From the IMG/VR virus record IMGVR_UViG_3300030380_000984, positions 1 to 26,092 of that record: a DNA stretch of 26,092 bases; one strand, 5' to 3'. The first letter of the stretch is position 1; each line of letters starts with the position of its first letter. The position numbers were made by a program, and so were the translations under genes. Below are positions 1-8,884 of this stretch, piece after piece. The notes beneath the pieces were generated by a model, which saw nothing but the letters and a program-made list of their open reading frames with translations, was not told the DNA's origin and did not search any database. This stretch comes from a virus.

Positions 1-1
1 T

Positions 2-40
2 CCAGAAGGTATTGTAACAGCTAAGTACAACGCAGCGTAA
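2..40 (+). CDS. C-terminal end of upstream gene, probably the major capsid protein (partial)
   Basis: The second frame is open from the window edge to a TAA at 38-40 and encodes only the last twelve residues, PEGIVTAKYNAA. A strong ribosome binding site (GGGAG) and the next gene follow within 16 bases, so this is a real gene end in the late operon. The identity is inferred from position: in podovirus-type phages the major capsid gene lies just before the head-decoration and tail-tube genes. Too little sequence is present to confirm this by homology; a scaffold or other head protein is possible. Confidence 0.5.
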   Translation, partial: PEGIVTAKYNAA

Positions 41-56
41 GAAGGGAGATTGAACA

Positions 57-593
57 ATGGCTACTATTTCAATGAGCACGAACTCAGCCTCTACTTCCAA
101 CAATGGCGGTACTGGCAACAAGCAGCTTCGTGGTAACTTAGTTACTCTGCAGAACGATATTGATCTCGCAGATGCTATATTACAAAACGGTGGTACTGCG
201 TTAGCAGCAAATGATATTATTGAAGCTATCGCTGTTCCTGCTAACACTTTGATCCTACATGCAGGTTTTGAAGTTGTAACTGCAATGGCAGGTACTACTA
301 CAGACTCTTCAATTCATGTCGGTATCACAGGAACAGACGTAGACATTTTTGCTACGGCATTTGACCTAGACGGTGCATCAGTAGGAGATCACACTCCTGC
401 TATTACATCTTCAGGTGTATGTTCTAACCTACCATCGTTTACTGCAGCAGCAGACACTATTGACGTAGAGATTCATGCGTCAGGTGGAACTATCACTGGT
501 GGTATCATACGTGTGTACGCTGTTTGTGTAATGATGGATGACATATCACAGTCAACATCTGCTAATGAAGTAGATCGTGATCTACTAGCATAA
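57..593 (+). CDS. Putative capsid-associated (decoration-like) structural protein
   Basis: A 178-residue protein starting at ATG 57, with GGGAG about 8 bases upstream. The first 25 residues are Ser/Thr/Asn/Gly-rich and look flexible. The rest alternates short hydrophobic strands with Thr/Gly/Asp turns, as in an all-beta virion protein; IIEAIAVPANTLILHAGFEV (residues about 54-73) is the most ordered-looking part. There is no signal peptide or membrane segment. It lies between the probable capsid gene and the tail-tube genes and is followed by a terminator-like hairpin, which fits an abundant head component. The family was not recognised beyond resemblance to proteins that follow the capsid gene in marine phages. 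A head-tail joining protein is an alternative. Confidence 0.55.
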   Translation: MATISMSTNSASTSNNGGTGNKQLRGNLVTLQNDIDLADAILQNGGTALAANDIIEAIAVPANTLILHAGFEVVTAMAGTTTDSSIHVGITGTDVDIFATAFDLDGASVGDHTPAITSSGVCSNLPSFTAAADTIDVEIHASGGTITGGIIRVYAVCVMMDDISQSTSANEVDRDLLA

Positions 594-599
594 TACTTT

Positions 600-621
600 G
601 GGGGCTGGGCGACTGGCCCCC
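600..621 (+). terminator. GC-rich hairpin after the capsid-associated gene, possible partial terminator
   Basis: GGGGGC (600-605) pairs perfectly with GCCCCC (616-621) around a 10-base loop, and two G-T pairs could extend the stem inward. It begins 6 bases after the stop codon of the upstream gene and is followed by TTAT, a weak T tract. Phage T7 has a partial terminator just after capsid gene 10 and before tail gene 11, and the position here is the same. Weak read-through termination, or protection of the capsid mRNA 3' end, are both plausible. Confidence 0.55.
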
Positions 622-644
622 TTATCACATATTAGGAAGTACTT

Positions 645-1586
645 ATGGCAGAAACATTTCTTACACTGACAAACAAAACACTAGTTAGGATGAACGAGGT
701 AGAACTCACATCTTCTAACTTTGCAAGTCCAAGAGGCGTACAAACACAGTGTCAAAATGCTGTCAATGAATCCATAAGATATATTAATCAAAGAGAGTTT
801 GCTTATCCTTTTAACCACGCATCAAACTCTTCTACACTTACACCTGGTGTTGCTAAGTACACTATACCAACAAGTACAAAGTACATAGATTACAACACAG
901 CAAGAATAAAAAAAGATGAAGATCTAACTTCAGCAGGTAATAGTCTGACTAAATTAAACTATAATGAGTACATATCAAGAGACTATGCTATACAAGAAGA
1001 CGATGTTACATCTACAACTGTCAATGCAACAGATGGATTGTCAGCAGCAGTTACTACAATAACAGTTGCATCTACCACAGGCTTTGATTCTACAGGCACT
1101 TTATTTATAGGTGGCGAACAAATAACATACACAGGTATATCAGGTAACGATTTTACAGGATGTACTAGAGGTGCAAACAGCACCACAGCAGCAGCTATAT
1201 CAAATAGCACAACGGTAACACAGTTTACAAAAGGTGGTGTGCCTAGATTTATAGTGCGTACTCCTGATAACAACTATATACTATACCCTTTTCCAGATAA
1301 ACAATATACATTAATATTTGATTACTTTACATTTCCTTCAGACTTATCTGCAGCAACAGACACAACTACAATACCTGACAGATTTGCGAGTGTTGTAATA
1401 GACGGTGCAGTAGCTTATGTGTATCAGTATCGTGGAGAGATACAACAGTATCAAGTAAACTTTGATAGATTTCAACAGGGTATAAAAAATATGCAAACCC
1501 TTGTAATAAACAAGTATGACTATGTAAGATCAACATTAATGGGTGGTGCTACCACAACTTACAATCCAGTACTAAGAGTATCTTAA
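645..1586 (+). CDS. Tail tubular protein A-like / head-tail adaptor protein with inserted module
   Basis: A 313-residue protein with AGGAAG about 5 bases before ATG 645. The N-terminus (TLVRMNEVELTSS near residues 12-24, then VNESIRYINQREFAYPFN near 40-57) matches the pattern I know from marine podovirus gp11-like tail-tube/adaptor proteins: an RxNEV motif, then a VN-x-I-x-I-x-x-E-x-x-x-PFN stretch. The C-terminus (about residues 198-313) resumes this fold with FIVRTPDNNYILYPFP and VVIDGAVAYVYQYRGE. In between, at about residues 123-197, sits a Thr/Gly-rich module containing STTGFDSTGTLFIGGEQITY, also present in the next gene. T7 gp11 has only 196 residues, so the extra length is largely this insert. 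It probably forms part of the tube connecting portal to nozzle. Confidence 0.7.
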   Translation: MAETFLTLTNKTLVRMNEVELTSSNFASPRGVQTQCQNAVNESIRYINQREFAYPFNHASNSSTLTPGVAKYTIPTSTKYIDYNTARIKKDEDLTSAGNSLTKLNYNEYISRDYAIQEDDVTSTTVNATDGLSAAVTTITVASTTGFDSTGTLFIGGEQITYTGISGNDFTGCTRGANSTTAAAISNSTTVTQFTKGGVPRFIVRTPDNNYILYPFPDKQYTLIFDYFTFPSDLSAATDTTTIPDRFASVVIDGAVAYVYQYRGEIQQYQVNFDRFQQGIKNMQTLVINKYDYVRSTLMGGATTTYNPVLRVS

Positions 1587-1587
1587 T

Positions 1588-3327
1588 ATGCCAGATACAT
1601 CAACACTACAGCCAGCAGCTTTTAATTGCGAAGGTGGGCTAGTTTTAAACAGGTCTGCTTTTCTTATGCAACCAGGAGAAGCATTAGTTTTACAAAACTT
1701 TGAGCCTGACGTTGAAGGGGGATACAGACGTATAAACGGTTTTCGCAAGTACGTTAATCACATAGTACCTCAAACCAACAACTCTAGTGAAAAGATTTTA
1801 ATGTCTGCTATATTTGCGGATAGGGTAGTTGCAGCTAGGGGAGAAAGAATATATAGTGCAGGTTCAACAGAACTTTCACTAAAGATAGTATCTACTACTG
1901 CAATGACAGGTTCTGGAACTATTTCGGTAGAATCAACATCTGGTTTTTCATCTAGCGGTACGCTTCAAATAAATAGTGAAATATTTACATACACAGGAAT
2001 AACATCTGGTACTTTTACAGGTGTAACTAGAGCAGCCTCAAGCACAACTGCAGCAAACCACGCAACAACAGATACAGTGTCTGAAAGCTGGACTCAAAGA
2101 GACACAGACAGAACCAACGCAGACAAGTACGCTTTTGAAAGATTTAATTTTGATGGTAACGAAAAACTAATTTGTGTTGACAGAGCTAATGCCCCTGTAG
2201 TTTTTAATTCATCGATGGGCGCTACAGACGTTAGTGAAAGCGCAGTATCAGGTTCTAAATTTGTTGCTGCTTTTAGAAATCACATGTTTTACTCAGGTAA
2301 ATCTTCTACACCACAAACATTAGTGTTTAGCGAACCTTTTGATGAAGATGCTTTTGATTCAGGTAATGGCGCTGGCTCTATTAAAGTAGACGATACCATA
2401 GTTGGTTTAAAAGTATTTCGTGATAACTTATTTATATTTTGCGAGAATAGAATATTTAAACTTACTGGTAGTGGCCTAAGTTCTTTTGCGATTGAACCTG
2501 TAACCAGAAACATTGGATGTGTTAATGGCGGCACTATTCAAGAATTTGCAGGTGACTTAATCTTTCTTGGTCCTGATGGTTTAAGGACTGTTGCTGGTAC
2601 TGCTAGGATTGGTGACGTTGAGCTAGGAACAATATCTAAAAAAGTACAGTCTTTGTTTGATGATCAAATATCAGATGCATCTCTTTTTGAAAGTGTTGTT
2701 TTACCAGACAAAACACAGTATAGATTATTTTTTAGTAAAGATGCACGTGTACAAAAAAGAACAAAAGGTGTAATATGTGTTATGAAGGGTGATGGCTTTG
2801 AGTTTGCTGAAACTCTAGGTATAAAACCGTCTAGCACAGATACGTTTGTAGAAGAGGGTGATGTACAAGTTATTCACGGCACTTTTGATGGTTTTGTTAT
2901 GAGACAAGAAAAAGGAGATAACTTTGATGGTGCGGCAATACAAGGAAGATACAGAAGTCCTGATTTAAACTTTGGAGATGTTGGTATTAGAAAGTTGATG
3001 CACAGGGTTATATTGAACTATGCACCAGAGGGGGCTTTAAGTGCTGACTTACTTTTACGTTATGACAATGAGTCAACAGGTGCGGCAAGACCTGCACCTT
3101 ACAGTTTAAGCACAGCTTCAGTAGGATCACAATATGGCGTATCTACGTATACTACCCCAGCATCTACAACACAGTTTGTTTACGGAGGAGGATCGCAGCC
3201 TCTAGTAAGACAGCCTGTAGAAGGTTCAGGTTTTACTGTTGCATTAAGAGTGGATGACAATGGAGAGTCTCCTCCATATTCACTAAAGGGATTTCAATTA
3301 GAATATCAGTTAGGAGCTAGACGTTAA
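1588..3327 (+). CDS. Tail tubular protein B-like (nozzle) protein with inserted module
   Basis: A 579-residue protein whose ATG lies one base after the upstream stop, so it is translationally coupled to the preceding tail-tube gene. The N-terminus contains GGLVLNRSAFLMQPGEALVL and NFEPDVEGGYRRINGF, a pattern typical of marine podovirus nozzle proteins. The body is beta-rich. At about residues 101-165 it carries a Thr/Ser/Gly module (STSGFSSSGTL, FTYTGI, FTGVTRAASSTTAA) closely similar to that in the previous gene. The C-terminus ends with short beta segments and GFQLEYQLGARR. By analogy with T7 gp12 it would form the tail nozzle, but T7 gp12 is longer (about 790 residues) and the identity rests on order and motifs. 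Confidence 0.65.
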   Translation: MPDTSTLQPAAFNCEGGLVLNRSAFLMQPGEALVLQNFEPDVEGGYRRINGFRKYVNHIVPQTNNSSEKILMSAIFADRVVAARGERIYSAGSTELSLKIVSTTAMTGSGTISVESTSGFSSSGTLQINSEIFTYTGITSGTFTGVTRAASSTTAANHATTDTVSESWTQRDTDRTNADKYAFERFNFDGNEKLICVDRANAPVVFNSSMGATDVSESAVSGSKFVAAFRNHMFYSGKSSTPQTLVFSEPFDEDAFDSGNGAGSIKVDDTIVGLKVFRDNLFIFCENRIFKLTGSGLSSFAIEPVTRNIGCVNGGTIQEFAGDLIFLGPDGLRTVAGTARIGDVELGTISKKVQSLFDDQISDASLFESVVLPDKTQYRLFFSKDARVQKRTKGVICVMKGDGFEFAETLGIKPSSTDTFVEEGDVQVIHGTFDGFVMRQEKGDNFDGAAIQGRYRSPDLNFGDVGIRKLMHRVILNYAPEGALSADLLLRYDNESTGAARPAPYSLSTASVGSQYGVSTYTTPASTTQFVYGGGSQPLVRQPVEGSGFTVALRVDDNGESPPYSLKGFQLEYQLGARR

Positions 3328-6300
3328 TGGGCGCTACATATACAAGACAGTCTACATACTCAGAGGGTGACGTAATACAAGCATCAGACACTAATGATGA
3401 GTTTGATCAACTTCTCGCAGCCTTTGCAGCTAGTACAGGACACACACACGATGGTACAACAGGAGAAGGCGGCCCTATTAGTACGATGGCAGGGCATAGT
3501 TTAACCTTTGGTGCTGGTACTACAGGTACAGACATTGTACTTACCTTTGACGGTGAATCTAATGACGGTGTATTAAAATGGATGGAAGACGAGGATTACT
3601 TTGAGTTTTCTGATGATATACTTGTTGCTTCGACAGAAAAGTTACAGTTTCGTGATACTGCTATTTATATTAATTCTAGTGCTGATGGTCAGCTTGATCT
3701 TGTTGCTGACACTGAAATACAAATTGCAGCTACCACTATTGACATCAATGGTGCTGCAGATATATCAGGTAACTTAGCAGTAGGCGGCAATCTTACTGTA
3801 GCAGGTAATGCTACGGTCACAGGCACTACTACATTTAATGGTGGTACACTAACACTAGGTGACTCAGCTTCTGATAATGTTGTATTTGGTGCTGATGTTG
3901 ATTCAAGTATTATACCTGATGACGATGATACGTATGACTTAGGGTCTTCTAGCCAACAGTGGCGTAATATATTTATTGATGGCACAGCAGAAATAGATAC
4001 CCTTTCTCTTGATGGTACTGCTGTTACATCTACTGCAGCAGAACTAAACATACTGGATGGTGTTACATCTACTGCAGCAGAGCTTAATATTGTGGATGGT
4101 AATACTTCAGCTACCTCTACTACTGTAGCTGATGCTGATCGTGTCGTACTAAATGACAATGGCACAATGGTACAAGTTGCTGTCACAGACCTTGCTGCAT
4201 ATTTTGACGATGAAATAACTGCAATGCCTAACCTAGTTACTACTGCAGCTACAACAGTAGGAGCACTTAACTCAGGAAGTATTACATCAGGTTTTGGCAC
4301 TATTGATACTGGCTCTAGTACTATTACAACTACAGGATTAATTACAGGTGGCTCTCTTGATATAGATGATGTAGTAATAAATGGTTCTACTATAGGGCAT
4401 ACAGATGATACTGATCTTATAACTGTCGCTAATGGTATTGCCACAGTTGCAGGTGAGCTATCCGTAACTACGCTTGATATAGGTGGTACTAATGTAACAG
4501 CAACTGCTACGGAACTAAACTTACTAGATGGTGTAACTTCTACCACTGCTGAACTCAATATTCTTGATGGAGTGACTTCAACTACAGCAGAGTTAAATAC
4601 ATTAGATGGCATAACAGCAGTTGTTGGAGAACTCAACGCTCTTGATTTAGGTAGTACTGCTGTAGGTACAGCCATTGCATCTAAAGCAGTCGTGCTAGAT
4701 TCTAACAAAGACTACACTGGCATAAGAAACCTTACACTTACAGGTGATCTTACCGTTGGCGGTGATGATCTCACTATGTCTACTAACACTGCAGGTCACT
4801 TGTTGATTGCAGACGGTACAAATTTTAATCCTACAGGTGTAGGTGATCTATCAGAGATTAGCACAGTAGCTAACGATGATGTATTTTTAGCTGTAGATAC
4901 TTCTGGTGGTGGGCTTAAAAAAATTACACGTAGTACTATAGTTTCTGGGCTTGCCACATCTAGCGGTCTATCTAACGTAGTAGAAGACACCACACCACAG
5001 CTAGGTGGTTCTCTTGATGTTAATGGAGAAGATATTGTATCTGTATCAAACGGTAACATTACACTAACACCCAATGGTTCAGGTGTTGTTAGGATAGATG
5101 GCTCTAACGGTATTGATATGCAGTCAGGTGGTATCTCTATTAAAAACTCTGGAGCACAATCATATGTTAGATTTTATTGTGAGGTTTCTAATGCACACTA
5201 TGCTCAACTACAAGCTCCTGCTCACTCAGCATTTAGTGGAAACATAACACTAACACTACCTGCTGCCACAGATACATTAGTCGGTAAAGCTACAACAGAC
5301 ACACTAACTAATAAAACTTTTGGTGACAATGTAAGCTTCGGTGATAACAACATTACTAACGTAGGTGACATTGCACTAGACTCTATTAGTGCTGATGCCA
5401 CAGATATAAACGTAGCTGTTACGGACAACTCAGCCACTGCCTTTACAATTAAACAAGGATCAGATGCTTACTTTGTAGTTGACACAGGTAACAGCAGTGA
5501 GTCTGTATCTATTGGTACAGGTGTGTCAGGCACAGCCATTACATTAGGGCACAGCACCTCAGAGGTTACAGTCGCAGACAACCTTACAGTTACAGGTGAC
5601 TTGACTGTATCAGGCACAACCACAACAGTAAACTCTACGACTGTAAATCTTAATGATCACAACATTGTTCTTGATAGTGGTAACAGTACATCTGCAGTAA
5701 TAAATGGCGCAGGTATTACAATAGAGGGCGGTAGTGGTGACGATGCTACATTTACTTATAATACTACAGGTCCAAAGTTTGAATTAAAACTAGGGTCTAG
5801 CCATGAAGACTTACAAGTTGCCCAGCTTATTGCAACTTCTTTAGATATTTCTGGTGATGTGGATGTGGACGGTACTTTAGAAACAGATGCATTATCTATA
5901 AATGGCACAGCAGTTACTGCTAGTGCTGCAGATATTAATCTAATAGATGGTATTACAAACGGAACTGTAATAGCTAGTAAGGCTATTATAACTGATTCTA
6001 ACAAAGATATATCAGGCGGTAGAAACATTACAATCTCAGGTGAGCTTGACGCAGCTACATTAGATATATCAGGTAATGCAGACATTGACGGTACACTAGA
6101 AGCAGACGCTATCACAGTAAATGGAACTGCTCTTAATACAGTTATAGCAGGTGTTACTGTAGCTAATGCAACAACTGCAGCAGTAGCAACAACAGTTACA
6201 ATTACAGATAACGAAAGCACTAATGAAGACAATGCAGTTATATTTACTGCAGGTGGTGATGTAGACGGTGGAAACATAGGTTTGGAGAGCGATGGCAATT

Positions 6301-7553
6301 TAACCTACAATCCAAGTACAGGAAGGTTAACAGCAACTCAATTAGCTGGTACACTACAAACTGCTGCACAAACTAACATCACATCTTTAGGTACACTGAC
6401 AACTCTTACTGTAGATGACATTACAATTAATGGCTCAACCATTAGTGATGGTGGTGATCTTACTATAGATGTTGGTGGTGATATTATTTTAGACGCAGAT
6501 GGTGCGGACGTTACATTAAAAGATGCTGGCACACAGTACGCTGCATTTACAAATAGTTCTGGCAATCTACTTATTTATTCAGGCACAACATTTGCTCAAT
6601 CCTTTAGTGGTGCTAATGCTGCGTTTCAAGGAACAGTTACAGCTAACTCAGGAGTAATTGTAGATAATATTACTATTGATGGCCAAGAGATAGACGTATC
6701 TTCTGGTGATCTTACTGTAGATGTTGCAGGTAATATTGTTTTAGATGCTGATGGTGGGGGAATTTATTTTAAAGATGCAGGAACAACTGTAGGTTTCTTT
6801 CAAAATGACGGTGGGGATTTCAGGATGATATCCTCTGTGTCTGATAAAGATATTAATTTTTTAGGAAACGATGGTGGATCAACTATAACTGCCCTTACCT
6901 TAGACATGTCAGAAGCAGGGGCTGCTACGTTTAATTCTACTGTACGAGCTACAGGTTTTAATATTGGTGGTACAGCAATTACATCAAGTGCTGCTGAGTT
7001 AAATAAACTAGATGGTGTTGGTACACTTAAACAAGCAGGTAAAGAAAGTATTTGGATTCCTGCTGCTGCTATGTATCCTAGCACTACTAATCCTTGCTCT
7101 GACTTAACTCAAGTAGAAACAACAGCAGGTAGACCAGATTTAAAAGTTCTAGATTTCGCTACTGGTGCAGATGATTTTGCACAGTTTACTATAGCATTTC
7201 CTAAAAGCTGGAACGAAGGTACAATAACATTTCAGCCTTTTTGGACTGTGACAGGAACTAACACAGGTACAGTTGCATGGGGATTAGCAGGTGTGTGTGC
7301 ATCAAATGATGATTCAATTAATACTGCTTTTGGAACTGTTGTAGTAACTACAGCACTAGCCCATAGCGGAACTTCTAATGATTTAATGGTTTCTGCTGAA
7401 AGCGGTAATGTTACAATAGCAGGTACTCCTGCTGCTAATGATTTATGTTTCTTTCAAGTTAGTAGAGATGTGTCAGCAGATGATCAATCTGGTGATGCAA
7501 GACTTTTAGGTATAAAATTGTTCTTTACTACAGATGCAGCAAATGACGCGTAA
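3327..7553 (+). CDS. Large repetitive tail fibre protein
   Basis: A 1408-residue protein; its ATG overlaps the previous stop by one base (TAATG). The N-terminus (residues 1-50, YTRQSTYSEGDVIQASDTND and THDGTTGEG) is typical of marine phage fibres and probably attaches the fibre to the tail. The shaft is built of Thr/Gly/Asp-rich strands with repeats of the form T-x-A-E-L-N-x-L-D-G near residues 236-260 and 391-440, a variant near 865 and one near 1220. Residues about 755-785 hold DLTVSGTTTTVNSTTVNLND, another shared fibre segment. The last 165 residues, from about 1240 (WIPAAAMYPSTTNPC ... FPKSWNEGTI ... VSRDVSADD), form a distinct globular-looking beta domain seen on other marine phage fibres. 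No enzymatic motif was seen. It probably forms a trimeric fibre for receptor contact. Confidence 0.85.
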   Translation: MGATYTRQSTYSEGDVIQASDTNDEFDQLLAAFAASTGHTHDGTTGEGGPISTMAGHSLTFGAGTTGTDIVLTFDGESNDGVLKWMEDEDYFEFSDDILVASTEKLQFRDTAIYINSSADGQLDLVADTEIQIAATTIDINGAADISGNLAVGGNLTVAGNATVTGTTTFNGGTLTLGDSASDNVVFGADVDSSIIPDDDDTYDLGSSSQQWRNIFIDGTAEIDTLSLDGTAVTSTAAELNILDGVTSTAAELNIVDGNTSATSTTVADADRVVLNDNGTMVQVAVTDLAAYFDDEITAMPNLVTTAATTVGALNSGSITSGFGTIDTGSSTITTTGLITGGSLDIDDVVINGSTIGHTDDTDLITVANGIATVAGELSVTTLDIGGTNVTATATELNLLDGVTSTTAELNILDGVTSTTAELNTLDGITAVVGELNALDLGSTAVGTAIASKAVVLDSNKDYTGIRNLTLTGDLTVGGDDLTMSTNTAGHLLIADGTNFNPTGVGDLSEISTVANDDVFLAVDTSGGGLKKITRSTIVSGLATSSGLSNVVEDTTPQLGGSLDVNGEDIVSVSNGNITLTPNGSGVVRIDGSNGIDMQSGGISIKNSGAQSYVRFYCEVSNAHYAQLQAPAHSAFSGNITLTLPAATDTLVGKATTDTLTNKTFGDNVSFGDNNITNVGDIALDSISADATDINVAVTDNSATAFTIKQGSDAYFVVDTGNSSESVSIGTGVSGTAITLGHSTSEVTVADNLTVTGDLTVSGTTTTVNSTTVNLNDHNIVLDSGNSTSAVINGAGITIEGGSGDDATFTYNTTGPKFELKLGSSHEDLQVAQLIATSLDISGDVDVDGTLETDALSINGTAVTASAADINLIDGITNGTVIASKAIITDSNKDISGGRNITISGELDAATLDISGNADIDGTLEADAITVNGTALNTVIAGVTVANATTAAVATTVTITDNESTNEDNAVIFTAGGDVDGGNIGLESDGNLTYNPSTGRLTATQLAGTLQTAAQTNITSLGTLTTLTVDDITINGSTISDGGDLTIDVGGDIILDADGADVTLKDAGTQYAAFTNSSGNLLIYSGTTFAQSFSGANAAFQGTVTANSGVIVDNITIDGQEIDVSSGDLTVDVAGNIVLDADGGGIYFKDAGTTVGFFQNDGGDFRMISSVSDKDINFLGNDGGSTITALTLDMSEAGAATFNSTVRATGFNIGGTAITSSAAELNKLDGVGTLKQAGKESIWIPAAAMYPSTTNPCSDLTQVETTAGRPDLKVLDFATGADDFAQFTIAFPKSWNEGTITFQPFWTVTGTNTGTVAWGLAGVCASNDDSINTAFGTVVVTTALAHSGTSNDLMVSAESGNVTIAGTPAANDLCFFQVSRDVSADDQSGDARLLGIKLFFTTDAANDA

Positions 7554-7562
7554 GAGGTAACA

Positions 7563-8414
7563 ATGACTAGTTTTGGTTATAATGTTTTAGGTTTTGGTTC
7601 TTTTCCTGCAAGAGGCGCACCCCCAGGTCAACAAGCATATACATCTGCTGGTGCATATTGTTGGGAAGCTCCTGCAGGTGTTACATCTGTCTCTGTAGTT
7701 GCTGTTGGCGCAGGTGGCGCAGGTTCTATTTCGTACTCTCGTGGATCAGGTGGCGGCGGTGGTGGACTTGGCTATAAAAATAATTATACAGTAAGCCCTG
7801 GAAGTACCTATACTGTTACTGTTGGTGCTAAAGGAGTACACTCATATACTGCATCAGATCGTGCTGGTGGAGATAGTTCTTTTGTAAACACATCTACTGT
7901 TAAAGGTGGCGGCGGTGGGGCTGGAAGTCCTAATAATGTTGGCTCTGGCGAAAATTCTTTTGGTGGTGATTTTACAGGAGATGGTGGTGGAAATGGTGGC
8001 GGTAGTACTTATGACTCTGGAAATCACTCTTCAGCAGGAGGCGGTGGTGCTGGTGGCTATTCAGGAGATGGTGGGCAAGGTCGGGCTTCTTTTGCTGCAG
8101 GTGAAAATGGATCAGGCGGTGGAGGTGGCGGCGGCGGTGGCATTGCTAATGATAATCAACCCAGTGGATATGGTGGAGGAGTTGGTATTTTAGGAGAAGG
8201 TAGCAGTGGAACTGGAGGTTCCGCAGGAGGCTACTATGGAGCTAATCGTCATGGTTATGCTGGTTCAGGTGGTTCTGGTCAAACATATGGCGGTGGTGGC
8301 AAAGCTTATAAATCGTCTGTTTCTTCTGTTTCTGATGGTGGACCAGCAGCAGTTCGTATTATATGGCCTGGATGTGCTAGAAGTTTTCCAAGTACGTGTA
8401 CTGGCGATAAATAA
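7563..8414 (+). CDS. Glycine-rich tail adhesin
   Basis: A 283-residue protein with GAGGT 4 bases before the ATG. Residues 24-50 (QAYTSAGAYCWEAPAGVTSV, then VVAVGAGGAG) match the glycine-rich-domain entry motif common in phage tail-tip proteins. Residues about 50-255 contain many runs of three to nine Gly broken by Ser, Asn, Tyr and Asp, suggesting stacked polyglycine-II helices like those in T4-type gp38 adhesins, although this is not a demonstrated homologue. The C-terminus GGPAAVRIIWPG and FPST is a recurring ending of marine phage glycine-rich proteins. It follows the fibre gene directly and probably sits at the fibre tip as the receptor-binding part. Gly codons dominate, making local DNA GGT/GGC-rich and prone to length change. 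Confidence 0.75.
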   Translation: MTSFGYNVLGFGSFPARGAPPGQQAYTSAGAYCWEAPAGVTSVSVVAVGAGGAGSISYSRGSGGGGGGLGYKNNYTVSPGSTYTVTVGAKGVHSYTASDRAGGDSSFVNTSTVKGGGGGAGSPNNVGSGENSFGGDFTGDGGGNGGGSTYDSGNHSSAGGGGAGGYSGDGGQGRASFAAGENGSGGGGGGGGGIANDNQPSGYGGGVGILGEGSSGTGGSAGGYYGANRHGYAGSGGSGQTYGGGGKAYKSSVSSVSDGGPAAVRIIWPGCARSFPSTCTGDK

Positions 8415-8884
8415 TGGCAAATCGTTTATACATAAAAATTGATGACAATGGTGATCACATTGGACACCCTCGTTTTGAAAGCAATTTAAAACAAATTTTT
8501 ATTGACCACGATTTTGATAGCGGCCCACCATCAGGCTACATGTTATTTATTCGTAGTGAACCGCCTTTATTAACTCCATATCAAAAATTTAATGAGGCTA
8601 TTGGTGGTAATATTGCAATAGCATTTAAACATAATGGCCTTTCTTATGATATAGTTGATGGTGTTTATAAAGATGTATGGCATGTTTTAGACATGACTGC
8701 AGAAGAAATTGCAGCCAAACAAAAATTTACAAAAGATGAGTGGGTTGCAAATGGGGGTTACGCATCTTGGGTCTTTAATGAAACAAATTGCGCTTTTGAT
8801 GCTCCTGTCGCATATCCTGAAGATGGACAAGTATATACATGGGATGAAGATACTGTATCTTGGGTAGTAGTAACTCCAGAGTAA
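8414..8884 (+). CDS. Putative tail-fibre assembly or tip-associated protein
   Basis: A 156-residue protein whose ATG overlaps the adhesin stop by one base. Residues about 10-50 (DNGDHIGHPRFESNLKQIF, PPSGYMLFIRSEPP) and 83-100 (VYKDVWHVLDMTAEEIAA) resemble the small proteins found next to fibre and adhesin genes in cyanophages and other marine phages. The C-terminal 40 residues have spaced aromatic and Pro motifs, ASWVFNE, APVAYPEDG and YTWDEDTVSW, also recurrent in that group. This pattern is known from phage tail proteins, but I cannot assign a formal family. Its position suggests a chaperone or a small tip subunit for the adhesin. Composition here is intermediate between the fibre genes and the AT-rich cassette that follows. 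Confidence 0.6.
   Translation: MANRLYIKIDDNGDHIGHPRFESNLKQIFIDHDFDSGPPSGYMLFIRSEPPLLTPYQKFNEAIGGNIAIAFKHNGLSYDIVDGVYKDVWHVLDMTAEEIAAKQKFTKDEWVANGGYASWVFNETNCAFDAPVAYPEDGQVYTWDEDTVSWVVVTPE

Noticed and set aside
3689-4708. Long minus-strand open frame (339 codons) opposite the tail fibre gene
   Set aside because: Ser/Val/Pro-rich translation with no motif, produced by the Thr/Gly/Asp codon pattern of the fibre repeats on the other strand; several shorter ones in the same gene have the same cause.
7906-8442. Two extra plus-strand open frames inside the glycine-rich gene
   Set aside because: They read GGT/GGA repeats in another frame, giving Val/Met/Leu-rich sequences; no independent ribosome binding site or motif.
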